From JAEUUM01 sp038326165 (GTDB taxonomy: Bacteria; Bacteroidota; Bacteroidia; Chitinophagales; Saprospiraceae): a DNA stretch of 64,000 bases. Positions 35,055 through 43,367 of this stretch are shown here, in pieces. A model generated the notes under the pieces. The model had not been told where the DNA came from. It searched no databases and saw only the letters and a program-made list of their open reading frames with translations. Position numbers and translations under genes: made by a program. Every line of letters starts with the position of its first letter. Position 1 is the first letter of the stretch. The stretch lies in assembly GCA_038326165.1 (NCBI GenBank), contig JBBQJT010000011.1, positions 12,842-76,841 on the forward strand, in the 5' to 3' direction.

Positions 35055-36823
35055 ATGCGTATTTTTATGATAACAATGGCAGTACTCACCTTGGTGGGTA
35101 ATGCTTCATCACAAAGCAGAGGCAGATGGGATGAAACCAGGTGAATAGGGTTATATGTTGATCTTGCACCAGATTTTTAGTATGCTTCAAGGATGATGAG
35201 CCTACCATAATGGATCGTGATGACCCAATGGTCAATGAGCCATTTGCCACTCCATCAATTTGTTCAGAAGAGACTGGTCGTTTGTTGTTTAACAGCAATG
35301 GATGTTGGATAGCTGATTCAACTGCTCAAATGATGGAAAATGGAGACAGCATCTCACCATCGGAGCTAATGTATTTATTCAATTATTACCCTGATCGATT
35401 GCCTATTGTAGAAGGAATAATAGCCTTAGAATTTGGAAATGATGAGGATTATACAATATTTAATTTTGTTCCTGAAATTGTGATTATTGAGGGTGTCAAA
35501 AGTATTCAGAATCAAAAGTTATGTATGCCTAGGATTCTTTTAAATACTATTCATCCAAATGGAATAGTAAGTGTCTTGGCTCAGGAGTTATTTAAAGGAA
35601 ATATTTGTATTCTAAGATTAAGTGCCTGGCGCCATGCCAACGGACGTGATTGGTGGGTGTTGTTTCAACTCAATGATGTGAGGAGTAGTTTTGTAAGATT
35701 TTTAATTGGCTCTGATTATGTTTTAGGCCCTTATATCCAAGAGATTCAAGTTCCTATTTGGAAGTATTGCGATGGTACAAGCATTTTTACACCTGATGGT
35801 AGTAAGTGGTTGCATTCGGAATGGCAATCTGGGACACAGTTATTTGACTTTGATAGGATGAGTGGCGAGTTGAGCAATTTCAGATACATCAAGCATGAAT
35901 TTGAACAGATAGCGGGTGATATTGTCATCTCACCAAAAAGTCAATATATGTATCTATTGGATGGCCCTTATCTGCGACAATTTGATATTACCAAACCTAG
36001 CATTGAAGCTATAATGTCAACGGAGGATACTGTTGGTGTATATGATTCAAAGTTTATGTTATTTGATGTTAAGGGTACCAACTTCGGAGGTGGGAAATTG
36101 GCTCCTAAGGGTAAAATTTATATTAATAGTACTTCAAGCCGTTGTGCTTGGAGTGTGATAAGTAAACCAGATAAAAAGGGAAAGGACTGTAATGTAGAAA
36201 ATAATGCAGTAATCTTACCAACTTATAACGGAGGTTTGATCTTACCCAATCAGCCCAACTATCGGCTTGGACCAATAGATGGCAGTGCAGCAGATACCTT
36301 GGGAATTGATAATATACCAGTAGCTAAGTTTCGGAAGGATGCTGATGCTTTGGTCTATTGCAAGTATGTGTTTACGGATTTGTCATTTTATGAACCAGTT
36401 GTGTGGAACTGGGATTTTGGGGACGGAGGCATAAGTAGTGACACAAGTCCAGTACACACCTATCAAGCTGATGGGACTTATCAGGTATGACTGACAGTGA
36501 GTAACCCAAATGGCAGTGATACTTATTGCAAAGAGATCAACATCATGAAGCCCAATGCTATTAAATTAATCAAGGATTATGGTTTAACGCTCAGCCCCAA
36601 CCCACGTCAAGATTACCTCCTACTAAATGTTAAGGAAAACTGTCCCAAGGCACTACAAATGAGTATTTCAGACACACAAGGCAAGATCATGGATTCAAGC
36701 CGTATCTATTTAAACGGTGGATTTACCACAATAGATGTAAGGAATATCCCGTCAGGAAGTTATTTTATGACATTGATGGATGAGGAAGGTGGACAAGAGG
36801 TGCTGCAGTTTGTGAAGATGTAA
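35052..36823 (+). pseudogene. Secreted PKD-domain protein gene with T9SS tail, broken at three places
   Basis: An ATG at 35052 starts a signal peptide (MMRIFMITMAVLTLVGNASSQ), but a TGA stops it at 35142-35144. The frame then continues IGLYVDLAPDF up to a T5 run at 35174-35178, after which the protein-like reading moves to another frame (LVCFKDDEPTIMDRDDP). That frame stays open for over 420 codons, through a beta-propeller-like region and a PKD domain (WNWDFGDGG near 36410). A second TGA at 36488-36490 falls within the PKD strand where LTVSNPNG follows. The same frame then carries a T9SS tail (LTLSPNPRQDYLLLN) to the stop at 36823. The long intact middle suggests recent inactivation. I recognise no exact family. 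Confidence 0.75.
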
Positions 36824-37199
36824 TTTTATGATGGGTTTGATAGGCAAAGGTTTATGGTTTATTTAAATTTTGAGGGCTTTTAATAATCCTACTAATCATT
36901 TAATCATAAAAATCATAGCCTGTCCTGACTGGACACACGTCAGGATTCAGACAAAGAGGCTGAGGCCCAAGTTCAGATTTTGAGTTGGTGAGATGGAGTC
37001 GTCAAGTCTTAAACGCCTAAACCATTAAATGCGGCTAAACGACTAAACTTTTGAACAATGCACCTAAAAAATTAGGATTCAGAAAAAAGAGCTTGAGGTA
37101 TAGCGTTGTGGCTTTTGCTTATAGTATGAATTCAATTTAGAAAATAATTTCTCCCCAAAAATGAACTATGTATAATTGTTGTTGTATTTTCGATCCATT
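36824..37199 (+). other. Non-coding stretch between the broken secreted gene and comEC
   Basis: No convincing gene was found in these 376 bases. TCCTGAC (36923-36929) and GTCAGGA (36939-36945) form a perfect 7-base inverted repeat with a 9-base loop but without a T-run. Two imperfect copies of a 24-25-base sequence (AGGATTCAGACAAAGAGGCT at 36942 and a relative at 37074) lie about 130 bases apart. Several ACTAAAC/CCTAAAC units stand near 37015-37050. It looks like intergenic debris beside the pseudogene. Confidence 0.5.
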
Positions 37200-39272
37200 A
37201 TGAAGTTATTTCAATACAATTCTATAGTCTGGCGTGCGTTTCCTTTTATTAGGATGCTGCCTTTCTTGTTGTTTGGAATATTGCTTGGCGATTATTTTGA
37301 TCTGTGGAAATGGCGCTATCACTTAGCAGGTGCTTTAACTTTGTTATTCCTTGTTCAGTTTTTATTGAATCGGCAGGGACTTCTAAAGGCATATTTATTC
37401 CCTGTATCGTTCTTCTCCATTGGATTTGCTTTGATGCTCATTGGTGCATTGAGGACAGAAATATTAGAACCATTTCACGACAACAACTATTTTGGTCATC
37501 ACCTGAACGGTAGCTATCAAAATACGGCACTGCTCATTGAGGATTATGCCAATAAATCTCCGTGGACTCGCGTGGATGCTAAGATTATTTACATCAAAGA
37601 CTCGAATGGACTAAAGTATCCCTGCAATGGAAAGGTCAGGTTTTATATGGATACACTGCTTACTCCTGATAGGCTGGGTAGTGTGCTGTTGGCAAGTGCC
37701 AAATGGGATTCGATTCCAGGACCCAAGAATCCAGGATCATTTGATTATAGGGAGTATTCAAGACGGCAAGGTATTCTTTACCAATCTTTTGTGCGTCAAT
37801 CTTATTGCCAATGGACTCAATTCACTTCTTTTTCCATCCGAGCTACTGCCAGTCGTATTAGGATGAGGCTTACAGAAGTTCTTAAGACTTATGTGCCCGG
37901 AAAAAATGAGTATGCCGTTGCTACCTCCTTGTTATTGGGCGACAAATCTGAAATTGACAAGGAATTATACAATGCATACGTGCAAACGGGTTCTGTGCAT
38001 ATACTCGCAGTATCAGGTATGCACGTTGGGCTCATCAGTACAGCTTTGATGCTGCTCTTGGGTTTGGTACGACGCAAAAACAAAGTCTGGTTGTGGCTAA
38101 AATTGATACTGATCCTCGGAATTATTTGGTTGTTTGTCCTCGTAGCAGGGGCGTCCGCCTCATTGGTACGTGCTGCAGTCATGTTCAGTTTGCTTCACAG
38201 TGGAGCTATGCTCGTTCAGCGGAAATTTACGCTCAATACCTTGGCTGCTTCCGTTTTTCTGATTAGCTGGCATGATCCATTGATGATTTATGATGTAGGC
38301 TTGTACTTGTCCTATGCGGCAGTATGCGGTATTCTTTTTTTGCATCCAATTTTACAAAAGTTATGGTTGCCTGACATAAAATTATTGAAGTGGATTTGGG
38401 GTTTGACGACCGTCACACTTGCTGCTCAGCTTTTCACAATGCCTATCTGTTTGTATTATTTTCATCAAACCAGTGTATTCTTTCTACTCTCAGGCTGGTT
38501 GGTAGTTCCAATATCTACCTTTGCTATGTATTTGGGATTGGGCGTATTGGGAGCTTCTTACATCTCCAATACCTTAGCTATGTTGATTGGTCAATTGATG
38601 AATTATTGCCTCGTGCTCATGAATGGGGTAATCTATTTTATTCAAAAAATACCAGGAAATTTGCTTGATGGCATTCCCTTCACAACTTGGGAGTGCGTCT
38701 TAGGCATGGTTGCATTGGTTGTATTGACCATTGGGCTGCATGTCAAAAATAGAAAATATATTTACAGCAGTTTGGTGTTTTTCCTTGGTGTCATTTGTTT
38801 ACACATCGCAATGTGGTACCAAGCTGGATTCAATAACAAACTGATCATCTATTCATCCAAGCATGAAATTTTAATCGATTATTTTCAGGGCAGAAATGCT
38901 TTGTCATTCATGCTTCCCAAAGAAATTGGCAATGAAGCGACTACACTTAAATCAGCAAGAATGATGTTTGGAGTTACCAAGTCTATTCCACAAAAGATAA
39001 ATCTGAACCAAAATCCCATTCTGTCATTTGATTCAAATGTAAAGATTAATTATATCAACGATACCTTAAGTTTATCAAATGCTGAGCCAGATGTATGGTT
39101 GGTGAACAAGGATATTTATCCATTGGACAGTCACAATGTCAAACCGCAACTGGTCCTGCTGAATGCCAATCGAAGTAAAAAACAATTGGAATCTTGGAAG
39201 CTGTTCTGTGCCAATAAGGCTTGCAAATTTCATGATTTAAAAGAATCATCCTACCTATTTCATGGACAATAA
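37200..39272 (+). CDS. comEC: ComEC/Rec2-type DNA-uptake channel protein
   Basis: ComEC forms the inner-membrane channel for single-stranded DNA in natural transformation. From the ATG at 37200 (an alternative at 37176) the protein has 690 residues. It shows several N-terminal helices, a DUF4131-like soluble part (about 100-210), and the competence domain with HILAVSGMHVGLIS near 263 and further helices up to about 540. The C-terminal 150 residues lack the HxHxDH motif of the beta-lactamase-like domain found in Bacillus ComEC, as in the shorter Bacteroidota forms I know. It overlaps the HhH-protein gene by 11 bases, suggesting joint work on DNA. Confidence 0.9.
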   Translation: MKLFQYNSIVWRAFPFIRMLPFLLFGILLGDYFDLWKWRYHLAGALTLLFLVQFLLNRQGLLKAYLFPVSFFSIGFALMLIGALRTEILEPFHDNNYFGHHLNGSYQNTALLIEDYANKSPWTRVDAKIIYIKDSNGLKYPCNGKVRFYMDTLLTPDRLGSVLLASAKWDSIPGPKNPGSFDYREYSRRQGILYQSFVRQSYCQWTQFTSFSIRATASRIRMRLTEVLKTYVPGKNEYAVATSLLLGDKSEIDKELYNAYVQTGSVHILAVSGMHVGLISTALMLLLGLVRRKNKVWLWLKLILILGIIWLFVLVAGASASLVRAAVMFSLLHSGAMLVQRKFTLNTLAASVFLISWHDPLMIYDVGLYLSYAAVCGILFLHPILQKLWLPDIKLLKWIWGLTTVTLAAQLFTMPICLYYFHQTSVFFLLSGWLVVPISTFAMYLGLGVLGASYISNTLAMLIGQLMNYCLVLMNGVIYFIQKIPGNLLDGIPFTTWECVLGMVALVVLTIGLHVKNRKYIYSSLVFFLGVICLHIAMWYQAGFNNKLIIYSSKHEILIDYFQGRNALSFMLPKEIGNEATTLKSARMMFGVTKSIPQKINLNQNPILSFDSNVKINYINDTLSLSNAEPDVWLVNKDIYPLDSHNVKPQLVLLNANRSKKQLESWKLFCANKACKFHDLKESSYLFHGQ

Positions 39273-40377
39273 ACCCAAACATATAATCAGCAAAACCTGG
39301 TGGTATCAAAATAAGCCAGATCGTCGATCTTGGTTGGTCTTATCTGTTTTACTTTTTGTTTGTACCCCTATGGCTTATATTGGTTTCAAATATCATTTTG
39401 ATTCTTCCATCTTGGATAAACAATGGAAGAGCAATTACAACAACAAGAAGTGGCGAGATTTTAAGAAATATGACAATCGCGACAAGGGCAACGCAGATTT
39501 GACTCTTGAAAAGGTGAATTTCAAATCATTGGTTGAAATGGGTTTGTCACAAAAGGCAGCCGCCATCTTTCTAAGCTTGAGAAAAAAAGGTAATTTATTG
39601 GATACCTGGAAGAAAATTGATGGGATGAAAGCATTTGAAGAACACGAAAAGTTGATTTTCAAGCAGAATTTCAAATTTAAAGAATCTCCAGCTTCTCCTT
39701 ATGGCAACGAGCGCTTTGAATTTGATCCAAATACTGTTACTCCAAGCGAGCTGAATGCCATGGGTTTTACAGATTGGATGGTCAACAACATCATGCGTTT
39801 TCGTGAAAAAGGGGGCAGATTTTATAAAACTGATGACTTCTCTAAAGTTTACGGATTGAGTCCTGAAAAATTTCAAGCACTGAGGCCTTATATCATCATC
39901 CGTGATTTTAATGAGGATGATAGTGAAAACCTAAGAGGTGGGTTTGTACGTAAATCCAAGACTCCTATGCAAATTGACATCAATACTGCCCAAGCAATTG
40001 AATTGCAAAAAATCAAAGGAATTGGGGTCTATATTTCGGAAAATATTGTTAAATATCGTCAACGCCTTGGAGGTTTTGTCAGTGTGGACCAGTTTTCGGA
40101 AGTTACGAATTTACCGGATTCAGTCCTTACAGCGCTTAAAGGAAACACCACCATAGGAAGTTCGGTAACGCAAATTAAAATCAATCAATTGTCATTCAAG
40201 GAATTTAAGTTTCATCCCTACATACAAACCAAACAAATGAAGATTTTGCTGAATTACAGATTGCAGCGAAATGGATTGCTTGCTCCTTCTGATTTAATAG
40301 ATAGCAAAGTATTTACTGAAGAGGAAGCCAAAAGAATTACTCCTTATTTGGATTTCACGAAACAGGCTAAAAACTGA
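39262..40377 (+). CDS. Membrane-anchored helix-hairpin-helix protein, ComEA-like
   Basis: The 371-residue protein has one N-terminal membrane helix (about 23-41) after a basic segment, followed by several helix-hairpin-helix (HhH) DNA-binding repeats. Clear ones are VNFKSLVEMGLSQKAAAIFL near 86, FDPNTVTPSELNAMGF near 152 and the ComEA-type DINTAQAIELQKIKGIGVYI near 240, with a weaker unit near 320. HhH proteins of the ComEA kind bind incoming DNA outside the inner membrane. It starts within the end of comEC, so the two are translationally coupled. It is longer than the usual ComEA. Confidence 0.9.
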   Translation: MDNKPKHIISKTWWYQNKPDRRSWLVLSVLLFVCTPMAYIGFKYHFDSSILDKQWKSNYNNKKWRDFKKYDNRDKGNADLTLEKVNFKSLVEMGLSQKAAAIFLSLRKKGNLLDTWKKIDGMKAFEEHEKLIFKQNFKFKESPASPYGNERFEFDPNTVTPSELNAMGFTDWMVNNIMRFREKGGRFYKTDDFSKVYGLSPEKFQALRPYIIIRDFNEDDSENLRGGFVRKSKTPMQIDINTAQAIELQKIKGIGVYISENIVKYRQRLGGFVSVDQFSEVTNLPDSVLTALKGNTTIGSSVTQIKINQLSFKEFKFHPYIQTKQMKILLNYRLQRNGLLAPSDLIDSKVFTEEEAKRITPYLDFTKQAKN

Positions 40378-40385
40378 ATCGAGTT

Positions 40386-41378
40386 TTATTGATTTACGAA
40401 ACTACGGACTTCATCAATTAAGTGCTCGGAACCAATAAAAATGGTAGCTTTTTGATGCAATTCTATAGATTCAACACCCAAAATGCGCTCTAATTTTTGG
40501 TTGATAGCTTTACCGCCTGCTTGCTCAATGATCATTGCCAGTGGATTGCATTCATACATTAAGCGCAGTTTACCATTAGGGTGGGAGTTGGTACCGGGAT
40601 ACATAAATATTCCTCCTTTGAGCAAGATACGATGAACATCAGCAACCATAGAGCCTATGTATCTTAGTCCACGACCTTTAGATATGCAGTGGTCGATGAA
40701 ATTTTGAACAGAAGGATCAAAGCTCAAATAATTGCCTTGATTGACTGCGTATTGATTGCCATCGGCTGGAATTTTTATATCCTTGTGTGATAGGCAGAAT
40801 TCTCCAATTGAAGGATCTAAGGTGAAGCCATTGACACCATTTCCGGTAGTGTAAACAAAAATCGTGGAAGTGCCATATATGACATAGCCAGCTGCAACTT
40901 GCTCTGAACCAACTTGAAGAAAATCTGATACATCACAAGGGTCTTCTGTGGTACTTTTTCTTTTGAATATTGAGAAAATAGTACCGATACTCACATTGAC
41001 ATCAATATTGGAAGAGCCATCCAATGGGTCAAAGAGCACAACATACTTGGCCGCCTTACCTTCCATTGAATCAATGATGACAATATCTTCCATTTCCTCA
41101 GATGCCATTCCACAACATTCACCACTGTTGCGCAAACATGAAAGCAAGCGGTCATTTGCAAACAGATCGAGTTTTTGAACAGTCTCACCATGTGTATTTT
41201 CCTCACCAGCGTTGCCAATAATATTTGCCAAACCCGCAGTATTTACCTCGCGATTGACCAATTTGGCGGCCAATCCTATATCGCGCAATAAGCCACTTAA
41301 TTCACCGGTTGCTTGCGTGTAATGAGTCTGCTCACGTAAAATGAATTCATCAAGTGTAGTAATTGACTGATTGTACAT
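40386..41378 (-). CDS. fbp: Fructose-1,6-bisphosphatase, class I
   Basis: Fbp removes the 1-phosphate of fructose 1,6-bisphosphate in gluconeogenesis. The 330-residue protein has the class I metal-site signature DPLDGSSNIDVNVSIGTIFS near residue 117, an upstream ASEEMED near 97 and the later substrate loop RYIGSMVADVHRILL near 235. Length is normal. It is convergent with the HhH gene and divergent from the ABC exporter gene, sharing an intergenic region of 103 bases with a candidate promoter for each. Confidence 0.96.
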   Translation of the reverse strand: MYNQSITTLDEFILREQTHYTQATGELSGLLRDIGLAAKLVNREVNTAGLANIIGNAGEENTHGETVQKLDLFANDRLLSCLRNSGECCGMASEEMEDIVIIDSMEGKAAKYVVLFDPLDGSSNIDVNVSIGTIFSIFKRKSTTEDPCDVSDFLQVGSEQVAAGYVIYGTSTIFVYTTGNGVNGFTLDPSIGEFCLSHKDIKIPADGNQYAVNQGNYLSFDPSVQNFIDHCISKGRGLRYIGSMVADVHRILLKGGIFMYPGTNSHPNGKLRLMYECNPLAMIIEQAGGKAINQKLERILGVESIELHQKATIFIGSEHLIDEVRSFVNQ

Positions 41379-41394
41379 TTTTTATTTTTTGGTC

Positions 41395-41404
41395 TGTGCG
41401 CACA
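41395..41404. promoter_or_regulatory. Palindrome TGTGCGCACA between fbp and the ABC exporter gene
   Basis: This perfect 10-base palindrome lies between the candidate fbp -7 box (41403-41410, sharing 2 bases) and the fbp start, roughly over the fbp transcription start. It could be an operator for fbp, but a chance palindrome is possible. Confidence 0.3.
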
Positions 41405-41410
41405 AAGGTA
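41403..41410 (-). promoter_or_regulatory. Candidate -7 box for fbp
   Basis: The minus strand reads TACCTTTG, an exact TAnnTTTG match 24 bases before the fbp start. No good -33 box was found. Confidence 0.5.
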
Positions 41411-41443
41411 AAAATAATAAACTGTAGCTTGGTTTAGCAATTG

Positions 41444-41451
41444 TAACTTTG
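41444..41451 (+). promoter_or_regulatory. Candidate -7 box for the ABC exporter gene
   Basis: TAACTTTG matches TAnnTTTG exactly, 30 bases before the start codon at 41482, divergent from the fbp promoter. Confidence 0.5.
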
Positions 41452-41481
41452 CAAAACTAAAAAAGAGAACTGCGGGACGGC

Positions 41482-43284
41482 ATGAAGGAATTAAAAGTTT
41501 TGTCAAAGTATATCGTAAAATACAAATACCACCTTTTGCTTGGGGTCGTTTTTGTTTTTTTATCGAATTATTTTAGAATTCTGCAACCACAAGTTATCCG
41601 TGAAGCACTTGATTTTGTGGTCAAGGAGGTGAAAATCTTCAACGCAGCTTCGGAAGGCGCAGCTAAGGAAAATATTCTGAAGGATATTAGTCACTCCATT
41701 CTCATGTTTGGCTTGAATGTGCTTGGCCTGGCTTTGCTGATGGGTTTTTTCATGTATTTCATGCGACAGACCATTATTGTCATGTCCCGATTGATAGAGT
41801 ACGACATGCGGAAAGAACTATTTATGCATTATCAGAATTTGTCATTGGCGTTTTATAAAAGGAACAATACGGGTGATTTGATGTCCCGAATCACTGAAGA
41901 TGTGTCAAGGGTGCGAATGGCAATTGGTCCAGCAATTCTGTATGGAATTAATCTGGTTTCAATGTTTTCATTGGCTATCTATTCAATGGTTCAGGTAAGT
42001 CCTAAATTGACTTTGTACAGTTTATTTCCGCTTCCTATTCTGTCTTTCATAATATACAAAGTAAGTCACCTCATCAACCAAAAGTCCGAGGTGATTCAGG
42101 AGCAACTGGCTGTGCTCAACAGTACTGCCCAGGAGACCTACAGCGGAATACGCGTCGTAAAATCATTTGTGCAGGAAGCATCCATGTTGCGTTTGTTCAG
42201 CGATCAAACCGAACAGTTCAAATCCAAAAACATGGATCTTGTCAAAATTGACGCAATGTTTTTTCCTTCGATGGCATTACTGATAGGGGCTAGCACAGTT
42301 GTAACAGTTTATGTTGGTGGTTTGATGGTAATTGATGGCAGCATAAGTGTCGGGAATATTGCAGAGTTTGTTATTTATGTGAATATGTTGACTTGGCCGG
42401 TTACCGCCACCGGTTGGATTGCATCTTTGGTGCAAAGAGCAGCCGCTTCTCAAAAACGACTGAACGAATTCATGAATGAACGTTCCGAAATACAGGAAGA
42501 GCAAAACCCTCACAACGCTCCCATAAAAGGTCATATCGAGTTTAAAGATGTTTCGTTTACCTACGCGATTACTGGTATTCAGGCGCTTAAGCATGTCAGT
42601 TTCAACATAAAACAAGGTCAAAAGATAGCTATTGTAGGAAGAACAGGTTGTGGAAAATCTACCATAGCTGATCTGCTGGTACGGATGTATGATACCACAT
42701 CTGGAAGTATTGAACTGGATGGCATGGATCTGGCTAAATGGAAGCTGGAGGCCATCCGCCAAGGGATCGCTTATGTACCTCAAGAGGTTTTTCTATTTTC
42801 TGAAACGGTTGCCAATAATATTCGATTTGTATCTAATTCGACTGACCAAGAGGTCATGGATATGGCTGCTAAAGTAGCAGTACATGAAGATATCATGGGT
42901 TTGCCAGAACAGTATCAAACCATGGTCGGAGAGCGTGGAGTTACATTAAGTGGTGGGCAAAAACAACGAATTAGTATAGCACGCGCACTCATCAAACATC
43001 CTGATATTGTGGTGCTGGACGATTGCCTTTCAGCAGTTGATGCTGAAACCGAACAGAAAATATTAGGATTTTTGTATGACTATCTGAGCAGCAAAACTGC
43101 CATTATCATAACCCATAGAATATTTTCATTGATCAATTTCGATCAGATATTGGTCATGGATCAAGGAGAGCTTGTTCAGATTGGTACCCATGATTCACTG
43201 CTAAAGCAAGAAGGCTTGTATCAAGACATGTACAATCAACAACAGTTGGATAAAATCACAGATGATCAAGATGAAAACCATTAA
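41482..43284 (+). CDS. MsbA-type ABC exporter, fused membrane and ATPase domains
   Basis: The 600-residue half-transporter has six helices in residues 1-325 (type I exporter fold) and an ATPase domain behind them. Motifs are Walker A GRTGCGKST at 386-394, the Q-loop YVPQEVFLFS near 431, the signature LSGGQKQRI from 489 and Walker B IVVLDDCLSAVDAE near 509, with the switch histidine in ITHRIFS near 541. It should act as a dimer exporting lipids or drugs. Given lpxB in the window, lipid A-core flipping as MsbA is possible, but substrate cannot be read from sequence. It is probably monocistronic. Confidence 0.92.
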   Translation: MKELKVLSKYIVKYKYHLLLGVVFVFLSNYFRILQPQVIREALDFVVKEVKIFNAASEGAAKENILKDISHSILMFGLNVLGLALLMGFFMYFMRQTIIVMSRLIEYDMRKELFMHYQNLSLAFYKRNNTGDLMSRITEDVSRVRMAIGPAILYGINLVSMFSLAIYSMVQVSPKLTLYSLFPLPILSFIIYKVSHLINQKSEVIQEQLAVLNSTAQETYSGIRVVKSFVQEASMLRLFSDQTEQFKSKNMDLVKIDAMFFPSMALLIGASTVVTVYVGGLMVIDGSISVGNIAEFVIYVNMLTWPVTATGWIASLVQRAAASQKRLNEFMNERSEIQEEQNPHNAPIKGHIEFKDVSFTYAITGIQALKHVSFNIKQGQKIAIVGRTGCGKSTIADLLVRMYDTTSGSIELDGMDLAKWKLEAIRQGIAYVPQEVFLFSETVANNIRFVSNSTDQEVMDMAAKVAVHEDIMGLPEQYQTMVGERGVTLSGGQKQRISIARALIKHPDIVVLDDCLSAVDAETEQKILGFLYDYLSSKTAIIITHRIFSLINFDQILVMDQGELVQIGTHDSLLKQEGLYQDMYNQQQLDKITDDQDENH

Positions 43285-43367
43285 TTATGATATCTTTATC
43301 GACTAAATTACTTGATCCAAGCCAAACAATAATTATTACTTTGATGTAGTCTCTAACGCCTTTTGAT

